Positions 38,101 to 49,490 of a DNA stretch of 64,000 bases are shown here, piece by piece. How positions within the stretch are numbered: position 1 is the first letter of the stretch; the number at the start of each line of letters is the position of its first letter. The notes beneath the pieces are model-generated. The model ran no database searches, was not told the DNA's origin, and saw only the letters and a program-made list of their open reading frames with translations. The position numbers and the translations under genes were made by a program. The stretch comes from Musa acuminata AAA Group. Lineage: Eukaryota; Streptophyta; Magnoliopsida; Zingiberales; Musaceae. The stretch spans positions 5,973,501-6,037,500 of the forward strand of contig NC_088340.1 of assembly GCF_036884655.1 (NCBI RefSeq), read 5' to 3'.

Positions 38101-41100
38101 GGCAACGGTAGTGGTAGCAACGAGAAGTGGCAATGGCAGCGGAAGCGGCGAGCGATGATAGCGGCGAGCGACGACAATAGCAGCGATAGCGGCAGTGGTT
38201 GCAGCGAGCAATGGGAGAAGGAGCGGGAGCGATGAGCAGTGATAGTGGCAACAGTAGCGGTAGCGGTGAGCAGCGACAGCAACAACGGGAGCGGGAGCGA
38301 CGAGCGACAATAGTGGCAACGGTAGCAGCGAGCAGTGATAGCGGTAACAGTGAGTAGCGGGAGCGGGAGCAGCGACAACAACAGCGGCGAGCGACGATAG
38401 TGGCAACGACAGCGAGGGCGACAACAACGAGCAGGGTTAGGGTTGGGAAGTCGCGAGAGGAAGGCTGATATCAGTGCTTTAGTTGGTTCCGCGACAACGG
38501 CAGCGGCGAGCGACGATAGTGGCAACGACAGCGAGGGCGACAACAACGAGCAGGGTTAGGGTTGGGAAGTCGCGAGAGGAAGGCTGATATCAGTGCTTTA
38601 GTTGGTTCCATTGAACCAACTAAAGCACCGGAGACCGAACCAGACCTAAAATGCTGGTTCAGTCGCCTGGTTTAACCCGGGCGCTCGCCCGAAGCGCCCA
38701 GTGCCTGGGCTCGGGCGAGCGCCCAGGCGACGCCTCTTTGAAGCGCGCTGCCTAGAAATGATGCAAGGCGCTTGGGCCTCGCCTCGCCTTGCCCGAGCGC
38801 CTAGACGAGCGCCCAAACGCCTATTGAAATCATTGATCTTATGCAACTATATGTTGAGATTTTTATATATAAATGGAATGATATTTCTTCTCTTGCATGT
38901 GATGCACAAAAGGGAAATGTGAACAAGGCCATTTTCAATAGTAAAGCTAGCACCAAGTGGTTTCATTAGCTATGCTGCATTTTGTATCTTCTTTGCAATA
39001 TTTAATTTCATTATTTTACCATATTTATTAAAACAATAAATAATTGCTTGTATTTCAGCATTTTTCCTTGTTATTTTATGCATAACCCACGGTAAGGACA
39101 GAAAAAGCCTACTCTGATGATTAATGTCAAAGCCAAACTATTCAAGCAAAAAGCTGTGTTGCTGTCTTTCAATTGTTTGATCCTTTATCTTCAAATCAAC
39201 TTTGTAGCAGGTAGAAAGTTCCAGTGCTTTTCATTGTTCCAAATTCAGATTTTTTAAGCCTTTATTTTCTAAAAAGATAGAAAATAAAAACAACAGAAAT
39301 CCATGTGTTGTTCCTATTAGCTCCAAATACAATAGAATCCTAAGTCAGATCTGAACAATTTTTTTGCCCAGATTTCCTGTTACTTTCAACTTCAAAAAAC
39401 TCCTATTCCTAGAAGCTCATTCAAATATCTAGTCCTGTGTCAATTTGTCCTATCTTCATGGTAATTATAGGCCATATCCAGTCTTCTTTCAAGAACATTT
39501 CATGACCCAATAATAAGTGACAGAATATTTATCTATAAACAGAAGTGAAAATACACACACGGCAACAGTGACCTAGCTTAGTAAATTGAGAAGTATACTT
39601 GGAATTTAATCTCAAATGAACATAAGCAGAAAATAAGCGAGGTGATTGACTTACGGCAGCATCATCATAGATGTGTATGCTAGAGACAACTTTGGCTTCA
39701 AAAACTTTTCCACCTAAGGAAATAAAGCGTCTCTTCACAGTCTCCACAAGATTAGCTGGCCTGCAACCATAAAATGATAATGAGTATTATAGTCTGATGT
39801 TCTTGACTGACAAAATATTAGATTAGATATGATGTTCTTTCAGGACCCTTGATAGGAGGGAAAATCCAATCATGAAAGGCATCATACTATTGAAGTATTG
39901 AGGATAAAATATTAGACTTATTTTGGTTTTAAAAGTCAATCATAGGAATGTGACCTCATGCCACATGCACATATTGTGGGAAAAAAATTTATTTATTGAA
40001 CTGTATTCTCGAATACAACCCTTTCCCTCTTGTACACCATTTGCCATTGAACTAATAGATATCTTAGTTTTGCATGCATCAAGGTATGAATTTTACTTGT
40101 CTGTAAAAAATGGGATCTAATGTACTGCTTCTATCAAGATGGACATCATACAATTTCTTCTGTAAAGTTACATGATGATTATACGTATTTGATGTGTACC
40201 AGTATAAAGTTTTGAAACATTCAAGGCTCAAATGAGGGTCCATCTCTTTATAAGATAGTTGTCTGATCTATATAGAATTTCTCACATCTCCAACTGACAT
40301 TGCAGTTTCCACTTTCGATTCCGTAAATCAAGAAAAATTGCCACGAATTTTAGCTTAAGCATAAGAAGCATGAAAATGATGATATAATGGAAGGTCCATT
40401 ATATCATAATGGAAGGTCCATTAGCTTAAGCATAATGGAAGTTGAAATTATTCTTATTTCAATGTGATTAATTGAGTTAAAATAAATAGTAGGTTAGATC
40501 AAGACATTTCTTAGTTACAGTGAAGTGGAAAAAATGTTATGACATTCTTAAATATCACATTCACATATGCATCGAGTAACCATCACAAAATCCCTACTTG
40601 GTATGTATATATACGATCTAGTATGGTGAAACAATAAATTTCAGTACACTAACTCACGAAACTCCAAGATTAAGAATATCCTCAACCCAAATGTCACCTT
40701 TCTTCTCGAAACCACATCTGTTCTGCAGGTTGAGCAAAAAAAGATGACTTAAACCATTAATTGTATGTGTGTATATAATTGAAATATTCCTTATTAACAG
40801 GCAGCCAGAAACAAATATCAAGAACTCACTGGATTAAATTTGACAGCAATAATATGTTCAATTTCTTCTTTTGTGAGAATGCCAACTTCTACAAGTTCTA
40901 GGAGCTCTTTTCTTGAAATATTCCACTCCTGTTCTCTCTGAAAAATAATAAAAATAATCTTGTTTGCTTAACATCAAGAGATAGCACTAGATTGACATAT
41001 AAACTGTTGTAACTATCATCAAGGTCTCCCTTTATGTAGGTTACGGTAGTACCCCTTTGATCAGGTTTCTCTCAATTATTGCAACATGGAGACCTCTGGT

Positions 41101-41562
41101 AACAAGTGCTGTAGCAATAAACATCCCTAGTGTACCACCACAGATTAAAACATCAAAGGAACATCCAGCTTTTTCCTCCAGTTCTGATATCTTAGATGAA
41201 CCAGGAACTCGGGAAACAACTTCAGGAACTTTTTCTGCTTCTGAAAATAAAGTACAAATGGTTAAAAATGAAAAAGATTGTGTTTTTCTTAATTATATCT
41301 TTTTCCATGAATTCTGAAGCAAAAGTGCAAAGATAAGAATCCATATAGTAAATAAAAAACCATAACTGTTAACTCTTGTGATACTTATGAGTACATGCTT
41401 TTTTATTGGCACAAAATGAGAAAAAAATACTTGTTTTTTATTTTTTCTTCAAACGACTTATATAACAGGAATTTTAGAGTAGAGATTTCGAAGGTACGTA
41501 ATTTTGTACCATACCGACGTTTCGAGCTCAGTTCGGTATGATACGGTATGTGTGTACCAATT

Positions 41563-41605
<43 letters not shown>

Positions 41606-44600
41606 AATAATAATAATAATAACAATAAAGTTACAAAATAAAAAAAAGGCGACATCGCCTCGTTTCTTCTCCCCGCGCAAATGAGGAGAAGTCGCTGATG
41701 ACGCCGAGGCCTCGTCGCCTCAGACGAGGAGGAGGTGACATCTCATCTGCGGCGTCCGACGAGGGAGGGCGGCGACGGATCAGGATCGTCGAGGAAGAGT
41801 GGCGCCGGATCTCTAGGTTCTCCCTTTTCTTCTCCCTCTTCTTCCTTCTCCCTCGGCTAATACCGCCTGGTAGTGGGCGACGACGATCGAAATCAACTAT
41901 TACTGATTGATTTCGGGCAGCAACGAGGAGAAACAACCTCAATTGATGGTACCGCCCGGTAGTGGGCAGTCCGCGTACCAGTCTACTAGTGGACTGGTAC
42001 GTACCGCCCGATACGAGAAGTATCATTCGAAATTAAAATCCTTGGGGATTTCTGATTCACCCATATGGCACATATAAGACAACATATTATTTTGCTAAGG
42101 TTCTATAGTTTCCCATGGCATGGAACTCCATAGTCCATACAAACATCATATCATATTCATTGGTATGCTTTGTTATGTTTGTATAGCAATCTTTGCTAAT
42201 GATATCTAACCTATATATGGCCAAGAAACGTAAGATATGTGATCGTGCAATTTAAAGCATGATCTAAGAGATTCTAGCACTGAGTGATAATTACGTTTTT
42301 GATGCTTGAACTTCCTTTTAAGTGCCAGAGAATATTATCTTATTATTTTTTTGTTCAAAGAACAACATAAAAGAGCACTCCATAGCCACTGATTGGATCC
42401 TATTAAATACTTAATATGTGAAGGATTAATGAGCAAAAGGCTATCTTATACCATGTGAAAGAGCTACCTCTTATGACTCAAATTATGGAAATTAGATTCA
42501 TAGGAGTTTCACAAAGAAAAACCTAGACTTCATAATATATCCTAAGAATCTTGAAGGAAACTATATCCATTAAACATGATCTATCAAAACTACATGCCAA
42601 ATAGAACAAACTGCATAACTTCCACTGGAAATTTTAATATCTAATAGAAGCATGTAAAAATATCAGGATTACCAATTTTGTGTATCTGTACTGGTCAAGG
42701 CTCAGATTGGTATCATAATGGTGAACTGAGTGTTAGCACGCCGGTACTTACCAAGTTTTAGTAAAAACATGAAAAAAGGCTGTAAAAACAAAAGAAAGGC
42801 ACTGTATAGTACAGGACCAGCACTGAGCGATACAAGGCCTGTATCGGATGGTAAAAGCCCTGAACCAAACGTATTGTTCGCATAGCGGTAAACTTTCAAA
42901 CCGGTAAATACAGCTCATACCGAACAATACGGGGCCATATTGGAAACATCGATAAATATAACCCAAAATAGCAAACATCCAAGGAAAAGTTTACGTACAA
43001 CTACTGAAGGAGATCAGATTTAACTAAAAATATTTTATTAGGGAAATATCAGACTCAGTCCCACTCCCCTTTAAAAAATAATAATTGTTAGTATTTTTTT
43101 TGGAAATGAAACCACAGGTTACGAGTACAACTAGTGATCAATCATTCAGCTCTATCCTACAAGCCCATTCAATTTCTTGTGGAACCTTGGAGCATTTGGT
43201 CATATCGAGAAATCCCCAGTCAAATGTTGCTTGGGATGGGTTATTCATCCAACCAGACATACATGGTCACAGGAGAAGCATTAGCAGTCATCCAAGCGAC
43301 AGGCACACTTAGTATTACTTTCTTACAAAACTTGTCAACCTTAACCAACAGCATAATTATAAATCTTAGAACATTGAAGTGAACAGATTTCTTTTTCTTT
43401 TTAAGAACATAAAATTAGTAGTAAAGAATTTAGTTGTGATTATTGTTACATAAAAATTGAGTCGAAATTAGATAGGCTTTGTTCATGGTAGAAAGTGTAG
43501 AAATTGGAAAGGCTCCGTTCATATTCATGTTATAAAGTTCTACATCTTACTATGATTGTTTCATGATATATTTTACAAGTAAAAATGTATGACACAATGT
43601 GCATAAGGTTACACAATGTGTATTGAACACAAGTTGTGAAATCATCAATCAGACTAAACAAAAAATATGCATAACCATTTTAAAGAATTTGAAAAAATAA
43701 CGTTAAAAAGTAAAACAAGGTATGTGCTAATGGTCATTTTACAGACACCAAAGAGAATAAAATACAACCTGTAAAGCAAGAACTTACAGTTATGACTGTT
43801 TTTCATATCATTTCATAAGATAAGTATTTCAAATTATTATCAAGAGGAAAGATAAGTAAATGCACTCTGAAAAGATATATTAAAAAACACATTAAATGTT
43901 GAATCTAATGATTTTTTTTTATTGTTTTGAATTTGTCAGCTTGATGCTCAGAACCTGTATATGAATTGTTAAGTGATAGGCTCATGGGCTGAATAAAAGA
44001 TGAGGTGCAATTATACATTTGAACCAAGGAACTCAATTTCACATTCCATGGAAGTCGATGGTGATGATCACGTGTGGCGTGACAATTGGTACCAGAGGAT
44101 AACCGAGCAGTAGCACGAGATAGAGGCGCATGCAATGGAAGATGGTTCGGGGTAAGGTTTTTATTTTCAGGATTAAAAGAAAAGAATCAGGCCAAGCGTA
44201 TCACCCAGTCTAGGCCCCAATAACCCTGATTCATAGGGCTTATCAGCACTAAACCCTGTAACCTATATGGACCATCTGAAATTGTGGTACATGTGTTGGG
44301 CATTCCATGTACCAGTTCATGCCCAACCCATTATGCAAAATTGCATTTCATGATTTCAACAATGAGCATAAATGGCATCTTAATCCTTGATACAACTATA
44401 TGAATGCTTCCAAGCAATGTTCAATGATTTCTAGCACCTAGCATTCCATTAAAAAAAAGCCTCAATGTATAAAATGTTCAACTATAGAATCTAGTCCTTT
44501 TGGCTGCATTTCGAACACATAACCAAGTAGAAACTAGCTAGAGAGCCATAATTATAGAATGATATATGAAGAGAAAATAACAAGTTTTAAATGCGAAAAC

Positions 44601-47600
44601 ATTATTTGTATTTCAAGCATAGGCAACAAAGAAATAATGCAACAAGATAAGCATGGTGGTTTAATGTTTTTAATATGAAAAATACTAAAATGAGCAATTA
44701 ACAACACATAACTAAGATATAGGAATTTGGTCAACTTGACATTAACATCATGTGTGCGAGCCATGTCATTATCTAATTAAAAGACAATTTTAGCAAAAAA
44801 TATGCACATATGAAAAAGGAGATATCTATTTTTTGGAAGAAATGACCAATGTGAGCTGTTCTTGAGTCGATCCTCAAGATCATAGCAATGCATGAAGGGG
44901 AATATAGTTAGGGTGGTGCTAAATAAAATATTCAAATGAAGTAAAATATATTAATGAATTAAGTTAGGAGCATTAATTCAGTCCATGTAATTCAAATGTA
45001 AAGCTAATTGTCGATAGAAATAGAACCTGATGACATTTGTAACATAAGTTAATTACCGGACCAACACCAATCAGGCATGTAGGCCTACATATACTGCCTG
45101 GTAAATGCATGTACTCATCAAACTTGTCTGATGGATATCATAATAGAGGAGTCAATTTCTTCCTTCTTTCCTTAAAGTTAATGCTATATAAAAGCATAAT
45201 GTAACCTGATATAATCATGATAGTACTGAATCAGAAAACTGAGTTTCATACAACATGCTGCTTGTCCTTGCAAGGTCATGCATGTGCCACTCATGTATCT
45301 ACAATATTATAGTGCCATCATGCACTACTATGCCAAGTGTCATCATGCCACTAACATGGTATGCCCACCTTGACATGGGCAACATAGGTGGAAAAAGCAT
45401 TGCTTAAAGCAAAACTAGTGAATTAAAACAATGTGATGAAACCAACCTAGTGATTCTGAACAGATATTAGACCATAATAGATCTAATCTCTTCAAAGCAT
45501 CATAGGAGTAAGCCCCTCCAGCACCACCAACTTCATTACTTGAAGAAATCCTTTCCATGATCCTCTACAAATTTGTCCCAGATTTACTCAAATGTATGTA
45601 TGGGCATCAAAACTAACAAGTTAACAGGACGTGAGAAGCAAAAGAAATAAGGCTTTAAAAAAATCAATGACAAAGATAACCCAGAAGAAGCACAATCATA
45701 CATGCAATGAAAATGTAGGTAGAAACCTAAAATAAGTTCCCATGGAAAAATTACATTCTGCATAGTGAAGGTTGCAGAAAAAAACAAAATATAAGCTAAA
45801 ACTAGTAAGTGAAAAATCCTTAATGACTATGGACATTTTATCAAGCTGGTCTATTATACAAGTAAATGCAATCTATGCAGGCACCACATAAAAATGATTT
45901 TATTAACACTAGAAGTCGTCTTCCATTAAGATATATTTATTTAGAATATTCTCCATAGAGCATTCCCTAAGTTCCAAAACTTATAGGATGAGATACAACA
46001 TGGCACGACACAATGTTGAGATTCTAAATCAACAATGAGTTTGAGTCAAACTAGTTATGGTTAAGTTTTTTTTTTATTAAATTGGTATTCTAATCTCATG
46101 TATGTTAACCTTGACCAATGTGGCTCAAAGTCATCATCCAATTTATAAAAAGAAAAAAGTAAAACTCAACATGGTATCAAACAAAGATTCGCAAAAGAGT
46201 GAGTAGGTTAAAAAATTTAAAAAGATATACTAAATTATAGTTTGACCTTCAAGGTGAGATGATCCAGTTACACACAAAAATGGAAGGATGTTAAAAAATA
46301 TTCATGTCTGAGATAAAGATTGAAAAGAGAACTATTCCAACTTGCTAAAGCATTGAAAGAGTTCACGTATATTGAGTCTGACCCACAACTTAACAACTTA
46401 AGTTTTTGGGATTATTGATCGCCTAATTAAAATTTTTATCATGGTCTCAAACTAGATCATGAGTTTGAATCCTGCATTTGTCATATTTATTTTACCCAAT
46501 ATTTAATTAAAAATATTTCTGTAGTGCTCGTTCTTCCCTTGGACTTGCCCCATACACCTGGGTTTCAATGATCCATTTTTCCTTTTACTCAAGTAATCAT
46601 ATAAATTATTTCAACATATTAGTATCTAGCCTTGAATCTAAATTTATAGTTGTTCTTACTCCCCCTATTAGCTTGGTATGGTTTTCTCTTTTTTATGCAA
46701 GAAATCTTATCTATAGTTTCATGATAGCTAATAAGGCCATCCATAAACTTTGCCTAGAGAGCCTCCTCAACAAAATCAAGTGGGACTTCATTATCGATAT
46801 TTTCATACCTAGGAGATTGATGCAAAATGGTGTAACTAGATACAAAATGGTGTGATAGGCCAAAACATGACCCTGGATAAGGCAAAGCTCTACCGTCCCT
46901 CCTTGTTTTTTTTCCATAGATCTTCTCACCAGATCTCTGATCTAAGCAAACGTTGTAGATTCATTAGTTGGTTGAGCTCCAACAGGGTAGCCTAATATTT
47001 CCTACATTACATAGTTGAAAGTCTGAACTCCCATCCTTTGTTAGGCGATTGGTCCTAGTGGGTTTTGTGCTCTCATCTCTCCTGCTTGACTACCTCTCCA
47101 GCTTTCATTTCCCTGCAAGTTTATGCTGGTTACACTGATTTTTTCCTCATTATAATGGTCAAAGAATGATCAAGGAGTTGGTAAGCTGGTCAATCATTTA
47201 CAAAAGCAAACAGCAGGGTGTAGGAATCATCAATTTAAGTAATTTCAAATTAGCCCTCCAAGGAAAGTGATGGTAGGAGATCAATAGCAATTCCCCCTGC
47301 TAATGAAATGGGCCCCCATGGGACAATCATCTAGCAAGAAACTCATTCTACAAACTTGGAAATAATTCCACTTGTTTGATTGGCATCTGCAGTCTCCTCT
47401 TTCTTCACGACGATTGAAGGTCTATTAGGCTATGGAAAGATAATTGGTCGATCCCTTCCCCACCGCTTCTCCCTCCTTCCTATCAAATTGAAAATAGCCT
47501 AGAATTTCAACAGGCGACTTTGAACTTGTTATTTACTCTCAACCCTATTTAGTTTCTCTCCCTTCGATCTTTAATGTCTCTACTCTCTAGGATGAGGCTT

Positions 47601-48223
47601 GAGCACGTCTTTCTTTTATATTCTGCAAACACGATTACCTAGAAACAGATATATCGTAGTTTTTTGTAGCACCCTTTTACAGATTTCTCAGTTTTTGGAA
47701 TGCCCTTTGTTCTATATCTAAAATCCTTTGGTGAGCCACTAGTATTCTTGAGGCCAGCCTCTAAGAATAGATTTCACTCCAGAGAGTTACCCTCCATGCG
47801 TCCTTCCCCTTTGTTCAGCAGCAACAGAGCCCACTGATCACATCCTCTGTGACCGCTATCCCGTTCAATCATTTTGGGATTAAGTCTACCTGTTCCAGTG
47901 CGGTCTTGCCGCCCTTTTCCTCCATCAGCCTGTTTCGGGATCCTGACGTACGCCTTCTCTTTTGAAGTGGCATACTATAGCAATGGCTTCATCCTGCTAC
48001 CTAGCTATACTCCATTTGGAGGGAAGAAATCACAGAATATTTGAAAGAGGTTTCGTGTGCATCAGGAGCAGAGAAGAAGAGTTACTCGAGTTCTGGAAGG
48101 AAGCTCTGCTCGTGGGGAATGCGAAAAGGCCGTGGCAGCAGATGGCCTCCTGCTTGCGTTACATCTTCTCGTCGTCCCATCGAGAGTGGGGAAAGGTCGG
48201 AACAAATGGATTTGGTGCAGCAT
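20168..48223 (-). CDS. Lycopene beta/epsilon cyclase-like FAD/NAD(P)-binding oxidoreductase, putative plastid protein
   Basis: Eighteen exons in coding order: 48223-48086, 45564-45447, 41240-41053, 40937-40830, 40722-40658, 39760-39655, 36424-36341, 33740-33594, 32542-32414, 28823-28756, 23988-23955, 23872-23788, 23480-23413, 23340-23227, 23109-23074, 22971-22885, 20481-20390, 20270-20168. The total is 1770 nt (589 residues), all GT-AG and in frame. Residues 1-46 are Arg/Ser-rich and Asp/Glu-poor, like a chloroplast transit peptide. A dinucleotide-binding strand and loop FDVLICGGTLG lies at about 114-124 and ends in an acidic IIERN near 140. Later landmarks are REQEWNISRKELLELVEVG, LIIDSMGNFSP, VGDASGIQSP, FGGFGSMTRHL and C-terminal LEAWKYGSGLDYK. 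I recognise this as the family annotated in Arabidopsis as lycopene cyclase-like (I believe AT2G32640, from memory). The reaction is not proven. An in-frame TAG just upstream of the chosen Met supports the start, but exon 1 is the least certain part. Confidence 0.88.
21649..21843. mobile_element. hAT-like non-autonomous element (GTACCG family), short form
   Basis: A 195 bp element in intron 16 of the cyclase-like gene. Its ends are good inverted repeats, CAAGGTTCGTC on the left and GACGAACCATG on the right. The inside is rich in GGTAC/GTACC blocks. Flanks 'taaccaag' and 'taacacag' agree at 6 of 8 positions, consistent with an old 8-bp duplication. Confidence 0.7.
24737..24781. repeat. Short near-perfect hairpin
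   Basis: Arms of about 22 bases centred on CCATGG near 24758. The left arm contains 'ccaatacaacatgcat', the right arm 'atgcgttgtattgaga'. There is one mismatch and one bulged base. It lies in intron 10 of the cyclase-like gene. Confidence 0.6.
25030..25557 (+). mobile_element. TRIM (terminal-repeat retrotransposon in miniature)
   Basis: Two 166 bp long terminal repeats (25030-25195 and 25392-25557) begin TGTAACACCC and end CTTAACA. They differ at only five positions by my count. Directly after the left repeat lies TGGTATCAGAGC (25198-25209), the primer-binding site matching initiator methionine tRNA. A purine-rich GAGTGGGGATGA precedes the right repeat. The 196 bp internal region has no coding capacity. 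A perfect 5-bp target duplication 'gccag' flanks the element (25025-25029 and 25558-25562). It is non-autonomous and needs another element's enzymes. It lies in intron 10 of the cyclase-like gene, antisense to that gene. Confidence 0.95.
29195..29272 (+). mobile_element. tRNA-derived SINE-like fragment
   Basis: Related to the fragment at 12795-12890. It shows 'cttagctggtaaag' (A-box-like), 'gggatcaaatccc' (B-box-like), then 'cttaccacttgcaaaa'. It lies in intron 9 of the cyclase-like gene. No target duplication was found. Confidence 0.45.
31719..32156. mobile_element. Degenerate hAT-like element (GTACC family), long form
   Basis: The left end CAGAGAACTCAATTTC and the complement of the right end CAAGGAATGAAATTTC agree at 11 of 16 positions. 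GTACC-type blocks lie inside each end and a CT-rich core spans about 31935-32030, as in the copies at 11015 and 41490. The flanking 8-mers do not match, so the insertion is old or the ends are slightly misplaced. Confidence 0.5.
34405..34735. repeat. Tandem duplication (~152 bp offset) with an internal 22-bp duplication
   Basis: Copy 1 (34405-34556) and copy 2 (34557-34735) both contain 'gatcttgcca', 'gaggatctccaatgtag', 'aaggatagattt', 'gtctcaaatttc' and 'cacaaagt'. Inside copy 2 a 22-bp block starting 'gccatgttaatt' is repeated perfectly at 34563-34584 and 34585-34606. It lies in intron 7 of the cyclase-like gene. Confidence 0.8.
37740..37984. mobile_element. hAT-like non-autonomous element (GTACCG family), nested copy
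   Basis: A 245 bp element with a perfect 8-bp target duplication 'gttaatag' (37732-37739 and 37985-37992). The ends CAAGGTTCGCC and GGCAAACCCTG are inverted repeats. They are followed inwards by runs of GTACC/GGTAC units, and the centre holds repeated CTGTAGCACTGCTA-type palindromes. It is nested in the Mutator-like element 37410-38835. It looks like the youngest member of the family in this window. Confidence 0.88.
38045..38371. repeat. GC-rich minisatellite (GCGGCGAGCGACGATAG-like units)
   Basis: Irregular repetition of short purine-rich units such as 'agcggcgagcgacgatag' and 'ggcaacggtagcgg'. It creates long but meaningless open frames on the opposite strand (up to 186 codons). Confidence 0.85.
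38372..38609. repeat. 119 bp tandem duplication with downstream hairpin
   Basis: 38372-38490 and 38491-38609 are nearly identical 119 bp copies, beginning 'gcgacaac' and ending 'ttagttggttcc'. At its right edge a perfect 13-bp stem (38596-38608 with 38613-38625, CTTTAGTTGGTTC and its complement) encloses a 4-base loop. Confidence 0.9.
40385..40423. repeat. Duplicated 17-nt palindrome
   Basis: The near-palindrome 'taatggaaggtccatta' occurs at 40385-40401 and again at 40407-40423. It is in intron 5 of the cyclase-like gene. Confidence 0.7.
41490..42044. mobile_element. hAT-like non-autonomous element (GTACCG family), long form with TA microsatellite
   Basis: A 555 bp element in intron 2 of the cyclase-like gene. 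The left end is GAAGGTACGTAATTTTG. The complement of the right end is CAAGGATTTTAATTTCG. Flanks 'gagatttc' (41482-41489) and 'gggatttc' (42045-42052) match at 7 of 8 positions. Inside are GGTAC/GTACC blocks at both ends, a (TA)n run (about 41566-41600), an AAT run, and a GC- and CT-rich core (about 41648-41870) producing spurious frames. Confidence 0.75.
46600..48045 (+). pseudogene. Decayed LINE (L1-type) reverse transcriptase relic
   Basis: On the plus strand, antisense to the host gene, broken frames show LINE marks in the right order. MIANKAIHK (about 46720) and KIKWDF (about 46775) resemble the reverse-transcriptase block. INLSNFKLALQGK (about 47235) resembles the 'NL..FN.ALLGKW' region, and SIRLWKDNW lies near 47430. 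EPTDHILCDRYP (about 47835) resembles the zinc-finger tail, and LAILHLEGRNHRIFE (about 48000-48045) resembles the C-terminal 'W.ERN.RIF' motif. Many stops and frame changes show it is dead. It lies in intron 1 of the cyclase-like gene and ends within about 40 bases of exon 1, or runs into it. Confidence 0.6.
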
Positions 48224-48609
48224 CGCAACCAACTACTGGCGACCGAGGGCATCTTGCGAAGCGATATGATCATTTAAGAAACGATCGGCCAGCCGCGACG
48301 TGTCCTGTACCGGACCGCTCATGCGCATTGTTGCTGATCCACGGAAGTTGGTAACGGTGAAACGGACGACGCTGAATGGCCCCAGGGGTTGTGCACGCGC
48401 CGCTTTCTCTCTGTTAAAGGAGAACCCCGAATCAAAGTGTTAAGTTTAAATTTATATGTAATTGTTGGTTGACACTTCAGGTTATGTATTTGCTGCCATA
48501 CTAAACAATAAATTCAACAAAAATAATGGCATATCATAAAAGATCTTTTATTATAATTATATATATTTATAAAAAATAATGAATCGATTCATCCATTATA
48601 TGCTGCAAA

Positions 48610-48677
<68 letters not shown>

Positions 48678-48721
48678 ATATATAAATATATATACATATA
48701 TACATATATATATACATATAC

Positions 48722-48754
<33 letters not shown>

Positions 48755-48803
48755 CATATACATATATATATATATGTATGTATATATATATATATATACA
48801 TAC

Positions 48804-48836
<33 letters not shown>

Positions 48837-49490
48837 TATATATATGTATACATACATATACACATCAAAATTCACCATGTTGCATGCTTTACACATTGCT
48901 AAAACTGACCTGTTGCCATCATCTAAATAGAATCTAAATAGATCAACCTTCTTTCTTTCACCACACACCATTAGAAAAATTAAGACTGCCGAGCACGCTC
49001 CAAAATCACAATTATACATTTGTTATAATACAACGAACACAAAATTTTGCCTAGAGAAACTTTAATGTTCTCACCGAAGATTGGAGATATGAAGACTCAA
49101 ACTTTATCATTAGTTATAGGCATCAATTGCAGCACATAAGATTACTTCGAGGTGAAGTAATGATGAATAATCTTTAGATGTTTATGGTAATAGTTAAATG
49201 TGCAGTACCTTGGCACTTGTTCTTTTGGATTTTCTAATAAGCTAGATAAAATATAGTAGATCATAGTAAAAATGGTGAGAACACCAAAGCTTGATCTAGG
49301 AACTCAAACATTACCACCTTAAGCAGTCAAATATTACCATTACAAACGTATTGCAACCTCAAAAACATGACACCGGTTTTCTTCGAGCAGTCTATTCTCT
49401 GCACTGTACAATTTTCATGATACCAACAAGACGAGTTATATTTTCATAAAATGCATACATCCTCATAAGCCAAATCTACAGCATTAGCGG
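48224..49490. other. Intergenic region: cyclase-like promoter and EBS-like 3' flank
   Basis: Both flanking genes are on the minus strand, so this stretch holds the 3' region of the EBS-like gene and the promoter of the cyclase-like gene. Its main feature is a 250 bp TA-rich microsatellite (see next entry). No other coding sequence is supported. Confidence 0.6.
48611..48868. repeat. (TA)n / TACATA compound microsatellite
   Basis: Long uninterrupted TA runs interspersed with 'tacata' and 'tgtata' variants. It gives rise to meaningless Tyr/Ile-repeat open frames on both strands. Confidence 0.97.

Larger units (their letters stand above)
37410..38835. mobile_element. Mutator-like non-autonomous element with GCGC-rich ends
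   Basis: A 1426 bp insertion in intron 6 of the cyclase-like gene, flanked by 'atcttatgca' on both sides (37400-37409 and 38836-38845). That is a perfect 9-10 bp duplication, the length typical of Mutator-like elements. Both ends carry GC-rich blocks of the form GGCGCTCGCCC/GGGCGAGCGCC, and the outermost bases are weakly inverted. Inside lie an AT-rich stretch, a nested hAT-like element (37740-37984), a minisatellite, and a 119 bp tandem duplication. No transposase frame is present. Confidence 0.75.

Noticed and set aside
37986..38546. 186- and 132-codon minus-strand frames rich in Leu/Pro/Ala
   Set aside because: Products of the minisatellite and its 119 bp duplication. They overlap in several frames and resemble no family.
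41631..42026. 131-codon minus-strand frame and 70-codon plus-strand frame
   Set aside because: Both fall entirely inside the GC/CT-rich core of the hAT-like element 41490-42044 with no family resemblance.
47962..48354. 130-codon plus-strand frame considered as a gene
   Set aside because: Its first third matches the C-terminal motif of a LINE and the rest is antisense to the predicted exon 1 of the cyclase-like gene. No start context or partner was seen.
48567..49019. Open frames on both strands rich in Tyr/Ile repeats (up to 150 codons)
   Set aside because: They are translations of the TA/TACATA microsatellite and have no gene structure.
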